From positions 10,278,001 to 10,342,000 of the forward strand of contig NC_134152.1 of the NCBI RefSeq assembly GCF_033958435.1: a stretch of DNA of 64,000 nucleotides, read 5' to 3'. The translations under genes and the position numbers were made by a program. Positions within the stretch are counted from its first letter, which is position 1. The number at the start of each line of letters is the position of its first letter. This document shows, in pieces, positions 43,855 through 53,826 of the stretch. The notes below the pieces were generated by a model, which saw nothing but the letters and a program-made list of their open reading frames with translations, did no database searches and was not told the origin of the DNA. This DNA comes from Carettochelys insculpta (taxonomy: Eukaryota; Chordata; Testudines; Carettochelyidae).

Positions 43855-44330
43855 AGTGTTTTTCAGAAGTAGATCTCCAAGTGCATTACAAAGGAGACTT
43901 ACAGGTAGGGAAAATGAGGCACAGAGACTTAGGACACACTTACATTAACTGGAAGATCGACCACTCATGTCAATCTTCCAGGGTTTGGTTCCATGCACCT
44001 GGTGGGGATGCACAAAATTGACAATTTGGGGATCAGTAGTCAACCCCTGTATTCCTTGCTATCACGACGAGTAAGGGATAGCGACGGGAGAAACTCTCTT
44101 GCTGACCATTTTCAGTGAGGATGTCCAGATAAGTCGATTGCAGATAAATCAATTCTAGCTAACCAACTGCCATAACTAAAACTGAGTATCTTTAATCAAC
44201 TTACCTGACTAGTGCAGGCCAAGCCTTACTCACATAGCAGGTTGGTGTCAGAGGTAGAAATGGAACTCAAGTCTCTTCAGGCCTAAATCACTGTTTAGTC
44301 CCTAGACTATGCTGCCTCACAATCCATGCA
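43855..44330 (+). repeat. ancient SINE-like repeat, split by a MITE
   Basis: Left part 43855-43931 ('GTAGGGAAAATGAGGCACAG') and right part 44226-44330 ('CACATAGCAGGTTGGTGTCA', then 'CCCTAGACTATGCTGCCTC') reconstitute the repeat type seen at 15.96-16.25 kb. The intervening 294 bp is a MITE. Confidence 0.5.
43932..44225. mobile_element. MITE with 3 bp TTA target duplication
   Basis: TTA at 43929-43931 and TTA at 44226-44228 flank the element. Ends are GGACACACTTACATTAACTG and, on the complement, GGCTTGGCCTGCACTAGTCA, both diverged forms of the window's common terminus. A TTA duplication fits the TWA target preference of PIF/Harbinger transposases. It has no coding capacity. Confidence 0.7.
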
Positions 44331-44660
44331 GCTGGATTTTTAAAGGAAGCAAATAACAGGGGTTGCAAATGTTCTAAAGCATACTTTTGGGTAGCATTAG
44401 CTCAGCCCTGTACCGATTAAGTGATTTGAAAAATCAAATAAGTACTCCAGAAAAAAATTGAGTTGTATCACAACACTGTAGTTAACAACAATGCAATACT
44501 TCTAAAACCTTACTATACATTTGAATTCAAATGCTACAATATTGTAAAACTGATCAGGTGAAATTCATGTACGCAAGGTAATTCATGGCCACTCTGGTTC
44601 AGACCACCGTTCCAGTGTTAAATCTGGTACAATGCAAGGTAATGTATTAGTAAATCACTG

Positions 44661-45011
44661 AATCACAGAATCATAGGGCTGGAAGGGACCTCAGGAGGTC
44701 AGCTAGTCCAGCCCCCTGCTTCAAGCAGAATGAACCCCTACTAAGTCATCCCAGCCAGGACCTTGTCCAGCCGGGACTTAAAAACCTCAAATGATGGAGA
44801 ATCCACCACCTCTCTAGGCAACACATTCCAATTCTTCACCACCCACCTGGTGAAGTAGTTTTTCCTAATGTCTAACCTACACCTCTCCCTCTTCAACTTC
44901 AGACCATTACTCCTTGTTCTGCCATCTGACACCACTGAGAACAGTCACCCTCCTTTTTAGAGCTCCCCTTCAGGAAGTTGAAGGCTGCTATTAAATCACC
45001 CCTAAATCTTC
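44661..45011 (-). mobile_element. CR1 LINE 3' end, minus strand
   Basis: It starts TCACTGAATCACAGAATCAT (complement of the CR1 3' repeat). Minus-strand frame 44741-44935 reads 'VSDGRTRSNGLKLKRERCRL', 'NYFTRWVVKNWNVLPREVVD' and ends 'SRLDKVLAGMT', the native ORF2 C-terminus. It is close in sequence to the 30.1 kb copy. Confidence 0.95.
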
Positions 45012-45419
45012 CTTATAGAGTTCATGAAACTGTACACTGTCCACGTCAACCCTTCCTGAAGGCATTCAAAGCGTAGCTGGCAAAGGCCTTCATAGCAGTC
45101 AGGAGCACCTTTGGCTGCCTCAAGGGGTGTTTCCCATCTCTCCTCACTCTCTTGGACCTCAGGGAGCACGACACCCCGCTTGTCATGGCAGAGTGTGGTT
45201 GCTGCTCAGTGTGATTGAGATGAAGTGAGAGGCCTTCCTGCCCATGATGCTCAGCCCAGAGGCTGAGTGCATGGCCCAAGCCTATGAACAGCCCATGGAC
45301 AGCTGCAACCCAGCAAACCCAGCAACTGCCTTTGTAAGCTGCTAATATATCCCCATTAGACTCTGACAAAGGCTTGCATCCCCCAGTCTGTTCTGACTTT
45401 TTCTTCCCTCTTTTAATAA
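45012..45419. other. unassigned sequence
   Basis: A 107-codon minus-strand frame (45046-45369) exists but shows no domain I recognise. The GC content is higher than in the flanks, suggesting a further unidentified repeat. Confidence 0.3.
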
Positions 45420-45660
45420 GTATGGTTGATACTGGGCCATTTCCACCTTCCTGAATAGACCTTGTCAGCTCTGGCTCTCCCTCTTACTGGGACCCCACTC
45501 TTTAAATACCCCTCTGAAAACACCCCCCGCCACTCATGCATCTGATGAAGTGGGTCTTTGCCCACGAAAACTTATGCTCCAAAATATCTGTTAGTCTATA
45601 AGGTGCCACAAGACTTCTTGTTCTCGAAGCTACAGACTAACACGACTACCTCTCTGATAC
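45420..45660 (+). mobile_element. Penelope-like element, 3'-terminal fragment
   Basis: Plus-strand tail: 'TACTGGGCCATTTCCACCTT', a hammerhead-like motif, 'GTTAGTCTATAAGGTGCCAC', then the terminal 'TAACACGACTACCTCTCTGA'. The last stretch is the counterpart of the terminal sequence of the 2.5 kb PLE at 53.0 kb. Confidence 0.7.
45538..45577 (+). ncRNA. hammerhead-ribozyme-like motif
   Basis: GCAT, then the core CTGATGA exactly as in the hammerhead consensus, stem II GTGGG/CCCAC with loop TCTTT, GAAA, then ACTT and ATGC, which pairs fully with GCAT (stem I). Only the first base of the AGCU-type stem III differs (A for G). Predicted cleavage site is 3' of ACTT. Confidence 0.65.
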
Positions 45661-45664
45661 TTAT

Positions 45665-46375
45665 GGGCTACGTCTACACGTGAAGCCAACATTGAAATAG
45701 CTTATTTCGATGTAGCAACATCGAAATAGGCTATTTCGATGAATAACGTCTACACGTGCTCCAGGGCTGGCAACGTCGACGTTCAACTTCGACGTTGCGC
45801 GGCACCACATCGAAATAGGCGCTGCGAGGGTACGTCTACACGCCAAAGTAGCACACATCGAAATAAGGGTGCCAGGCACAGCTGCAGACAGGGTCACAGG
45901 GCGGACTCAACAGCAAGCCGCTCCCTTAAAGGGCCCCTCCCAGACACAGTTGCACTAAACAACACAAGATACACAGAGACGACAACTGGTTGCAGACCCT
46001 GTGCCTACAGCATGGATCCCCAGCTGCCGCAGCAGCAGCCAGAAGCCCTGGGCTAAGGGCTGCTGCCCACGGTGACCATAGAGCCCCGCAGGGGCTGGAG
46101 AGAGAGCATCTCTCAACCCCCCAGCTGATGGCCGCCATGGAGGACTCAGCAATTTCGATGTTGTGGGACACAGATTGTCTACACGGTCCCTACTTCGACG
46201 TTGAACATCGAAGTAGGGCGCTATTCCGATCCCCTCATGAGGTTAGCGACTTCGAAGTCTCGCCGCCTAATGTCGAAGTTAACTTCGAAATAGCTCCCGA
46301 CGCGTGTAGCCGCGATGGGCGCTATTTTGAAGTTAGTGCCACTACTTCGAAGTAGCGTGCACGTGTAGACACAGC
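45665..46375. mobile_element. non-autonomous Harbinger-like element, 711 bp
   Basis: The terminus GGGCTACGTCTACACGTG pairs with the right-end CACGTGTAGACACAGC; flanking TAT trinucleotides (45662-45664 and 46376-46378) look like the target duplication. The subterminal parts are rich in 'TCGAAATAG' and 'TTCGACGTTG' palindromes with many CpG sites, so it is young or lightly methylated-decayed. The interior (45900-46150) is GC-rich, with an ATG at 46012 starting MDPQLPQQQPEALG before a stop; this may be the remnant of an autonomous element's gene start. Confidence 0.75.
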
Positions 46376-46378
46376 TAT

Positions 46379-46884
46379 GATGAACAGTGTTTTTTTTAGT
46401 GCCAGTGTTTGCCAATTCTGAGTACCAGTACCTTGGCAGCCCCAGCCCCAGAATGGGGATAGGGAGGGGGGCAGGGAGCCGTCTTTGTACCATCTCTCTC
46501 TCTTTTTTTTTTAACCGAGAAAGCACTGATTGTGAATATTGCTTGTTAGTATTGAAACTCCAATCCAGCGTATCACTGTAGCATAAGATTAACTATTACA
46601 TGAGTAGTTCTGCTGAAATCTGTTGAAGTTTACAGTAATTGAAGTTAATGGAATTTAAGCATGGGCTTTACTGATGTATTGAAGCAAGGCCTTCAAATGT
46701 CTAGCCAATTCACTGCCACCCCAGCCAGCTTTGAACCCAAACTTTGCTACATCAGTTCTTCAGCAACAAACACTCATCAACAAAACAAGCTATTATTAAA
46801 GGATTGAAAGAGAGATTATTTCAAATGAATACATTTTGCGCTGATTACAGCAACTTCATACTCTGCAGTATGGAATCATTGCAA
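46379..46884. other. unassigned sequence
   Basis: T-run at 46502-46513; otherwise AT-rich with nothing recognised. Confidence 0.35.
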
Positions 46885-46897
46885 ATAATAACATATT

Positions 46898-47458
46898 GTG
46901 GACAGGCCTGTTCTCTCCTACAGAAAACCTCCCAACCTTATGAGGATCCTCACCAGCAGCCACAGTCTCTACCACAGGAATACCAATCCTGAAACTTTTG
47001 CTTGCAACAAGAACTGTAGCCAACTCTGTCCACATATCTATTCTGAAGATACCATCACTGGCCCTAACCAGGTTATTCACAGAATCACGGGCACATTCTC
47101 ATGTTCCTCAACTAATGTCATATATGCCATCACGTGCCAACAATGCCCAGATGCTTTGTCTATTGGACGGACTTCCAACTCTCTTAGACAAAGAATTAAT
47201 GGGCATAAAACAGACATAAAAATACTCCTGATTCACAAACCTGTCAGCTAGCACTTCAATGGAGTGGGCCATTCTGTTAATGACCTGAAAGTTTGTGTTT
47301 TACTGAAAAGGCATTTTCATAGCCGTTTGGAAAGAGAGGCTGCTGGACAATCTTTTATATTCAAATTTGATATATTAACACGTGGTTTGAACCAGGATGA
47401 CAATTTTCTACCTCATTATAGAGGCTCTTTTACATACTTTGCTTTATCTAATGCTTGA
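46898..47458 (+). pseudogene. PLE GIY-YIG endonuclease domain
   Basis: Frames 46898-47251 and 47264-47458, separated by one TAG within 'HKPVS.HFNG'. The protein has 'RKPPNLMRILTSSHSLYHRN', a Cys-rich 'CNKNCSQLCPH', 'NVIYAITCQQCPDALSIGRT', 'SNSLRQRINGHKTDI' and 'MGHSVNDLKVCVLLKRHF'. The first Y of the GIY half is present (IIYAI/VIYAI) while the YIG half is altered to SIG. In the family this domain nicks target DNA to prime reverse transcription. Confidence 0.85.
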
Positions 47459-47585
47459 CTCCCCCTCCTCCTCCCCTCTGCTCTCTGATTTGCTTACCTT
47501 GAGAATAATTTTGCTGATTTGTCAACCTTGATTACTATTTTTGGTTCGCTGTGCCGTAATTATTGAGTCTGTTCTGTTGTGGCTA

Positions 47586-47624
47586 TGATCTGAAGAAGTG
47601 GGTCTGTCCCACGAAAGCTCATCA
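47586..47624 (+). ncRNA. hammerhead-ribozyme-like motif
   Basis: TGAT, core CTGAAGA, stem II GTGGG/CCCAC with loop TCTGT, GAAA, palindromic AGCT, C, then ATCA that pairs with TGAT. Every conserved hammerhead core position (CUGANGA, GAAA, CUH cleavage triplet as CTC) is intact. Stem III is only the two-base AGCU self-complement, which in known PLE ribozymes is compensated by dimerisation. Confidence 0.7.
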
Positions 47625-47680
47625 CCTAATAAATTATTTTTAAAGTGCTACTGGACTGCTTTTTTGTTTTCATACTGTGG

Positions 47681-48782
47681 ACAAGAATTCAATTCATGCT
47701 ATGGTCCATCTCCGCTTTTCCTGTACTGTATATGAACGATATTGAAGCCTTATCTGGTCTAATGTGGCTTCATTTCCTGCAAACAAACCTTGAGGAAGAA
47801 GTGTAGGAATGTCGTGTTAGCTCATGGAGTAGAAACCAGAGAGGACTCCCCCTTAGAATGTGGACTTTATTGAACCTGGACTTGAAATACAAGCCAAAGT
47901 TCAGTGGGCTGTTCACAACCCAGCTTAGATGTTGCCTCAGCATTATTCCAACCATTCTGATTTTCTGTTCTTAAACGCTCCTTTGGTTCATTAATTAGTT
48001 CTTTTCATGTACCTGTTTTTATTTTTGAGGGAACATTTCTCTCTTATGACTCCCTGCATAGTAATTTTTCCCACACAAAAAAAGGGAAGGGAATGGAAGA
48101 TTTTTCCTTTGAAGAAAGGATAGACCTTCCAAGTACTGTCGCTTGATATGTTGGCCACTCAAGCACAAATGGCTTTAGAAAGCTATTCATTCTGCTCATT
48201 TTGTGAAGTACCTGGAGCTACAAGATTCAAACTTCACAATACTGAGCCGCTGCCCTGAATGTGATCAAAGATTTAAGCAAACATGAAAAACATTTGGTGA
48301 CAGATTTAAAAAAATAGACCTTTAACATTTTGATGGCTCTGCTATGTTATATTGGTTACAAAAGAAAAGATTCTGAGTGGAGATTTTTGAGTGTTTTTTC
48401 TCCTGTGTCAGTATGACAAAATTTCAAGTTCTTAAATCACTTTCAGGAACAAGTTTCTGATACACAGAGAAATAAAATGCCATAACTTCAACTGGACTTG
48501 AGCTTAATATCCTAAGCCAGCTAAATGAAATGTCCCAGTGTCTTACAAATTGATTTGATCTGAGAACTAAATGTCAGCATCGTTTCTAATAAAGTGGCGA
48601 GTGAGCAACCCTTAATAAATACAACCTTTTTCTTTAAGATTTAAGTATTTGCCTCACTCCTTTTTGTTTCATTATAATTATCAATATATCTATAGGATCC
48701 AAGTGTAGTATACTTTCTCTCTCTTTCTCTCTTTCTTCAGCAAAGCCCTAAAGCACATGCTCAAGCCTCATTAAAGTCAAGA
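47681..48782. other. 1.1 kb without a recognisable gene
   Basis: AT-rich. A CT-rich microsatellite occurs at 48716-48738. Nothing else recognised. Confidence 0.4.
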
Positions 48783-49204
48783 ATACGGTTACACTAGTGA
48801 GTTTTACCTACAATACCCTGCTTTTGTCAACAAAACTGGTGGAACATCCATACATAAAATGCACTTTCATGCTGCAGAGTTCTCCAGCAGAGTTTTGACT
48901 GTCAGCCATGAGGCATAATGCTGCTGTTGACAAACTCTGGCCAAAAAAATCTGTGTGGATGCTTCAGGAGGCCGTTCCTTGACACACAGGGCATCCAGAA
49001 CAATGGGCAGCTCTGTCTGCTGTGCTTTCAGATGCCTGTTTTGTCACGAGAGCAGCCAGGATGTCTGGCTTCTCTGTGGTCAGAGCAGACCGCTCTTCCA
49101 AATGGCTTTTGAGTGTGGCCACACCCTGTCAACAGAAGTTTTTTTCAGGAGACCTCTTCCAATAGAGACCTCTGTTCACATACCTCTGTAGCGTAACCAT
49201 AGCC
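48783..49204. mobile_element. MITE, 'TGTTGACA' family
   Basis: The left end ATACGGTTACACTAGTGAG and the complement of the right end GGCTATGGTTACGCTACAG are diverged forms of the common terminus. The interior carries 'TGTTGACAAA', 'TCTGTGGTCAGAGCAGACC' and 'CTGTCAACAGAAG'. It is related to the next element. Confidence 0.6.
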
Positions 49205-49710
49205 AAGGGGAGAAACCCCTGACTCCAGAGAAGTCAGTAGCAATTTTGCCATTGACTACAATGCAGACTTGATTTCATGTCACTTGCATGTGTGCCTTGC
49301 AAAATTAGAATGGACAGGTTCTCAAAGTGAAATATTAGACTAAGTGCTTTGTTGTTGATTTGGGCCATACCAGTTGTTTGTGTGATAGGACGTACCAAAC
49401 ATTACCTGTCCCCTTTCTGAGAGCCTGTTGCATTCATGCACTCTGCCTTTGAAATTCTCCCTTGGAAGAGAAATACAGACAGTCTGGGCTTCCATGATTC
49501 CACAAAGAGGCCTCCTAGGATCAGCTTCTGGAAGAACAGCAACACTTGGTCCTTCAGCATCTAGAAAGGCTGGAAGCAGAGAGAGGCCAGTCAGAGCTGA
49601 GCAGGTGACATGAAAAAGAATGTCTGCTTCTATTACTGGTCAGTTCTGGTGAGGTTGTGACAGGGAAGGGAGATTTTAAGAAACCTGGCTGACTCAGAGA
49701 CCAAAGACTG
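49205..49710. other. unassigned sequence
   Basis: About 500 bp between two related MITEs; nothing recognised. Confidence 0.35.
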
Positions 49711-50120
49711 TAGCTATGCCTGCACTACAGCAATTACTACTGGAAGGTGTCTTCCAACAACACTGCTGTTGAAGGATCATGGCCACACATGACAGCAGAT
49801 CACTCTGTTGATCTGCTCTGTTGACAGAGAGTGGCTGGACCACCCAGCTGCTCTCTAGACAGAACAGCCACCTGGAAGCACAGCAGACTGGGATGTCTGG
49901 TGACTTGGCAGCCCTGTCTGCCGAAAGCAGGCCCCTACTGGATCATCCGCATGGCTCTTTTATCAGCGTTCTGTCAAGAAAGGTGTTTTGCCTCATGGGG
50001 GAGAGGCAGAAAGCGGTCAAAAAAGTGCTGAGTTCTGTTGACAGTGTGTCAACTAACACATTTTTAGTGTTGACGCTCCACAGCTTTTGTTGACTAAGCT
50101 CTCTAGTGTAGACGTAGCCT
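49711..50120. mobile_element. MITE, 'TGTTGACA' family
   Basis: The left end TAGCTATGCCTGCACTACAG aligns with the complement of the right end AGGCTACGTCTACACTAGAG over 20 bp. The interior repeats 'CTGTTGACAGAGAGTGGCTG' and 'TCTGTTGACAGTGTGTCAAC', so the family is built around TGTTGACA words rather than one long hairpin. Confidence 0.75.
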
Positions 50121-51325
50121 GAGAGTTTATGGGCAGGTTCAGCAAAGGACTGTTTTATGTTATGATTATTAATTACCAAGTGGTCATTTTAAGTTGTGTC
50201 GATTTCTATCCTGTAAAATTAAAGTGTTCCTACCCCATGAGATGCCCTGGCCTTGGTGAGCCTGTAAGCAAATAGATCAGGATTAGAAAAGTGCTAGGTA
50301 GAAGAGAAGGAAGTGTGTATCTGAGTACTTTGGGCTCTGACTTAAAATGTGTTCACTAACATATTTTTAACAGATTCTGTTTTCCTAGCTGAGGCATTCA
50401 GACCATGCATGTTTTATGTATTCAACTTCATATGCTGCAGGCTTGCTCTGCTGCATTTCTGCATATCCTCACTGTCTTTGAAGAGTTTCCAAGAAGGAAC
50501 CCTTCTGATTGCTTTAAAGGCTTTGAATTTAGCATACTTGTGCCTCACCCCCAGTTTTCTTTTCCCTAAGTATACAAATAAATACATAGCACAATAGCAG
50601 CTGTTAAAAGAGGTACCAGGGATATAAATCAAACACACAGAGCCTTGAGGGGAAGAAGGCCCCAAATGATAAATAATTACCAATTCTACAGAGCTTGATT
50701 ACAGCAGGAGTAAGGTCAGATTAAAACAAGATCAGCATTAAGACATAGCCTTGGGTAGATAAAAATGCAGACAAATATAGTGGTTTAGAAGAATCATGGC
50801 CCTGTCTCAGGGACTGAAAGCTCACCTTGCATTGGGGTTGATAGAGGTGAAGTACTGTGCTGGCCAATAGGACTGGGTTTCAAGTAGGGAGTGAACAAGT
50901 GCTATATGTTGTTCCCCCACCCATGCCTTTGGATGGTATAGATGCCACTCCTCAGGCCTACCGCGGGCTGTGGCAGGAACGGGTGTATGATTTCCTCCTC
51001 TCACTGCATGGCAGTTTTCCGAGTGGGGTTTCCACACCTTACATTCTCTGACGCCCCAGAGAAAGGACTGTGACGCAGTGGGATGAAGCAGAAGGAGAGC
51101 TAATGAAGTACAATTCCTGGGGGCGCAGGAGTGTTGGGGGAGAAATGTGTAGTGTCCAGAATGCATAGTGCTATAACCTCGAATTCAGCTGGAGCATGGT
51201 TTCCAAGTGGCATCTGGAGTTGCCAAGGGCTCATTCTACCTCATGTTGTGAAGACAGAAGGGGATATGCTAGGTAGCGCTGGACAGAGTCCATTCTTGCC
51301 TTTTTTTTTTCTAATTCTTCTGTTT
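50121..51325. other. 1.2 kb without a recognisable gene
   Basis: 50121-50810 is AT-rich. 50820-51250 is GC-richer and carries a 114-codon minus-strand frame with no known domain; an unidentified repeat is possible. A T-run lies at 51300-51310. Confidence 0.35.
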
Positions 51326-51771
51326 GGCCGTGGCTACACTAGCACCCCCCTTTCAAAAGGGGGGATGTTAATGAGCCACTTTGGCAGATGCTAATGAGGT
51401 GTTTCCATGCATATGCAGCACCTCATTGGCATAACAGCAGCAGTGCGCATTTCGAAAGTGCCATTTTCGAAACGTGCGCCACTGATGTAAACGTGGGCCT
51501 TTCAAAACGCCTCCTGGATTTCAAAAGCCCCTACTTCCCATTTTGTTTTGGGAAGAATGGGCTTTCGAAATCCAGGGGGGGTCCTTTCACAAGGCCACCA
51601 TCTATATCGGCAGTGCGCATTTCAAAAGCAGCACTTCCGAAACGTGCGCAGCTGCCAGTATGCTAATGAGGCCCTGCATATTCATGTGAATGCCAGTGCC
51701 TCATTAGCATCTGCCAAAGTGGCTCAGTAGCATTCCCTTTTCAAAAGCAGGGTGCTAGTGTAGCCCCGGCC
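51326..51771. mobile_element. long-hairpin MITE
   Basis: The left end GGCCGTGGCTACACTAGCA pairs with the right end TGCTAGTGTAGCCCCGGCC. Arms match through 'CTTTCAAAAGG', 'GATGCTAATGAGG', 'TGCATATGCAG', 'GTGCGCATTTCGAAAG' and 'TTTCGAAATCC' to a centre near 51545. Both flanks read TTT, a possible 3 bp duplication. It is closely related to the 52494 element. Confidence 0.9.
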
Positions 51772-52184
51772 TTTCTTTTTTTGGGGGATTATACTTCTGC
51801 TGCTTCAAAACAGAACAGTGCATATCCTTAGACTGCACATGCTGACAACTGCAGTGCACCTGCTAGCTGTCTGTGGTGTCTCAGAAATCCACACCCACTG
51901 TAAAGCACTGATGGACATAGTTGATTGTCCTCTTCTGTGCATGCAGCCATGAAATAAAAGGCAGAATTTTGTCTGTTTTGTTTTCCTTAGTACTGGGATC
52001 ATTCTGCAAACTTTATTAATAATGATTACCATTTCTCCATGTGAGTACTTCTGTACCTCTCAGTGGAACTTACTGGATGAGTAAATTTGCCACAGAGAAG
52101 TTTCTTTGCTCTTGGAAGTCACACTTCCACATCATCTTCTGGAGGTGGTCCACATTCTCCCTCGCTAAACTGACCTCATTGACT
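51772..52184. other. unassigned sequence
   Basis: No gene recognised; the right part probably grades into the upstream part of the PLE fragment. Confidence 0.35.
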
Positions 52185-52336
52185 CTGGCCTTCTTCTTTT
52201 TATGTGCCTGTATATTTATGCCTGCCTCTGGAATTTCCAGTCCATGTATCTGACAAACTGGGGCTTTGCCCACGAAAGCGTATGCTCCAATAAATCTGTT
52301 AGTCTATAAGGTGACACAGGACTTCTTGTTGTTTAT
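52185..52336 (+). mobile_element. Penelope-like element, 3' fragment
   Basis: Plus-strand 'TATGTGCCTGTATATTTATG', a hammerhead-like motif, 'CTGTTAGTCTATAAGGTGAC' and 'CAGGACTTCTTGTT', the same order as in the 45.4 and 9.2 kb fragments. Confidence 0.7.
52246..52285 (+). ncRNA. hammerhead-ribozyme-like motif (decayed)
   Basis: GTAT, core CTGACAA (two changes from CTGATGA), stem II with CTGGGG/GCCCAC, GAAA, then GCGT and ATGC. The altered core predicts loss of activity, but the layout is the same as in the other five copies. Confidence 0.5.
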
Positions 52337-52493
52337 GCCTCAGCAGCCTTACTCCAGAGATTTTTCTGAAATAGCTTATTTCAAAATAATGCTGCTACAT
52401 GCAACATACATTTTGAAATAGCTGAGTGCTATTTTTAAATAGAGCGTCCAGACAGAACAGAGCCTATTTTGAAACAGAGCCATTGAACACACT

Positions 52494-52931
52494 AGCTACA
52501 TCTATAGTAGCCCCCTTCTTTCAGAACGGGCATGGTAAAGAGGGAGTTCAGAAGATGCCAATGAGGTGCTGACATGAATATCCAGCATCTCATTAGCATA
52601 ATGGCGGCTGCACACAATTCAAAAGTGCTGCTTTCAGAATGCATGCCTCCTGTGTAGGCGGGGCCTTTCAAAAGGACCTCCTGGACTTCAAAAGCCCCTT
52701 CTTCCTATTTGGCTTTAGGAAGAAGGGGTTTAGTAGCCTGGGAGGGCCTTTCAAAAGGCCCCCATCTACATGGGTGGCATGCCTTCTGAAAGTGGCACTT
52801 TCGCATCATGTGTATGGCTGCCATTATGCTAATGAGACACTGCATATTCATGTCAGCATCACATTAGCATCTTATAAACTCCCTCCTTACCATGCCCCGT
52901 CTGAAAGGAGGGGGCTACTGTAGGCAAAGCT
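52494..52931. mobile_element. long-hairpin MITE nested in the MITE
   Basis: The left end AGCTACATCTATAGTAGCCC pairs with the right end GGGCTACTGTAGGCAAAGCT. Inner inverted blocks: 'AATGAGGTGCTGACATGAAT', 'CTCATTAGCATAATGGC', 'GGGGCCTTTCAAAAGGACC' and 'AAGCCCCTTCTTCCTA', with the centre near 52710. It is the closest relative of 51326-51771. Confidence 0.9.
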
Positions 52932-53094
52932 TCTATTGCTTATTTTGAAATAAGCTCTATTCCCTGTCTACACAGCCCCTATTTTGAAATACTTATTTCA
53001 AAATAGTAACAGAGAGTAAGCCGTGCTAGCTTATACACTATCAAAACAAAAAGCAGTCAAGTAGCACTTTAAAGACTAGCAAAATAGTTTATTA

Positions 53095-53131
53095 GGTGAG
53101 CTTTCGTGGGACAGACCCACTTCTTCAGACC
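53095..53131 (-). ncRNA. hammerhead-ribozyme-like motif in PLE 3' repeat
   Basis: Minus strand: GGT, core CTGAAGA, stem II GTGGG/CCCAC with loop TCTGT, GAAA, AGCT, C, then ACC pairing with GGT. Core, GAAA and CTC cleavage triplet are all intact. Stem I uses GGU/ACC where the 47.6 kb copy uses UGAU/AUCA. Confidence 0.7.
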
Positions 53132-53256
53132 ATAGCCAGACCAGAACAGACTCAATATTTAAGACACAGAGAACCAAAAACAGTAAGCAAGGAGGACAAA
53201 TCAGAAAAAGATAATCAAGGTGAGCAGATCAGAGAGTGGAGGGGTGTGGGGGAAGG

Positions 53257-53826
53257 TCAAGAATTAGATTGAGCCCAGTATGCAGACAAGCCCCTATAGT
53301 GACTCAGAAGGTTCCCATCACGATTTAAACCATGTGTTAATGTGCCGAATTTGAATATAAAAGTCAGCTCGTCCACTTCTCTCTCTAAAACGGTGCAATA
53401 ATGTCTCTTCAGTAACACACATACCTGGAGGTCATTGACAGAATGCCCCATTCCATTAAAATGTTGACTGACTGGTTTGTGGATCTGGAGTGTTTTAATG
53501 TCTGTTTTGTGCCCGTTGACCCTTTGTCTAAGGGAGTTAGAAGTCTGTTCACTATACAAAGCATCTGGGCATTGTTGGCACATGATGGCATATATGATGT
53601 TAGTAGAGGAGCATGATAAAGTGCCCGTGATTCTGTGAGTAACCTGGTTAGGTCCAGTGATGGTATTTCCAGAGAAGGTATGTGGACAAAGCTGGCAGTG
53701 GGCTTTGTTGCAGGGAAAGGTTCCAGGGCTGGTATTCCTGTGGTATAGGCTGTGGCTGTTAGTAAGGATCCTCATGAGGTTGGGAGGTTGTCTGTAGGAG
53801 ATAACAGGTATGTCACCCAGGGCCAT
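53257..53826 (-). pseudogene. PLE GIY-YIG endonuclease frame
   Basis: A 189-residue frame following the RT with a single frameshift in the 53772-53826 overlap. It contains 'YRQPPNLMRILTNSHSLYHR', the Cys/His cluster 'CNKAHCQLCPH' (the linker knuckle seen in Neptune/Penelope-type endonucleases), 'NIIYAIMCQQCPDALYSEQT', 'SNSLRQRVNGHKTDIK' and 'MGHSVNDLQVCVLLKRH'. The GIY half is preserved as IYA and the YIG half reads YSE instead of YIG. Except for the frameshift and this change it looks intact to a natural stop. Confidence 0.9.

Larger units (their letters stand above)
46885..47680 (+). mobile_element. Penelope-like element, 5'-truncated, GIY-YIG part to 3' end
   Basis: A second PLE copy of the same family as the 53.0 kb element, plus strand. 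It begins at the RT-endonuclease junction and runs through the endonuclease, the untranslated tail, a hammerhead-like motif (47586-47624) and 'AAGTGCTACTGGACTGC'. Confidence 0.9.

Noticed and set aside
45046..45369. A 107-codon minus-strand frame as a protein gene
   Set aside because: No recognisable domain and no supporting context; it follows a CR1 tail and probably belongs to an unidentified repeat.
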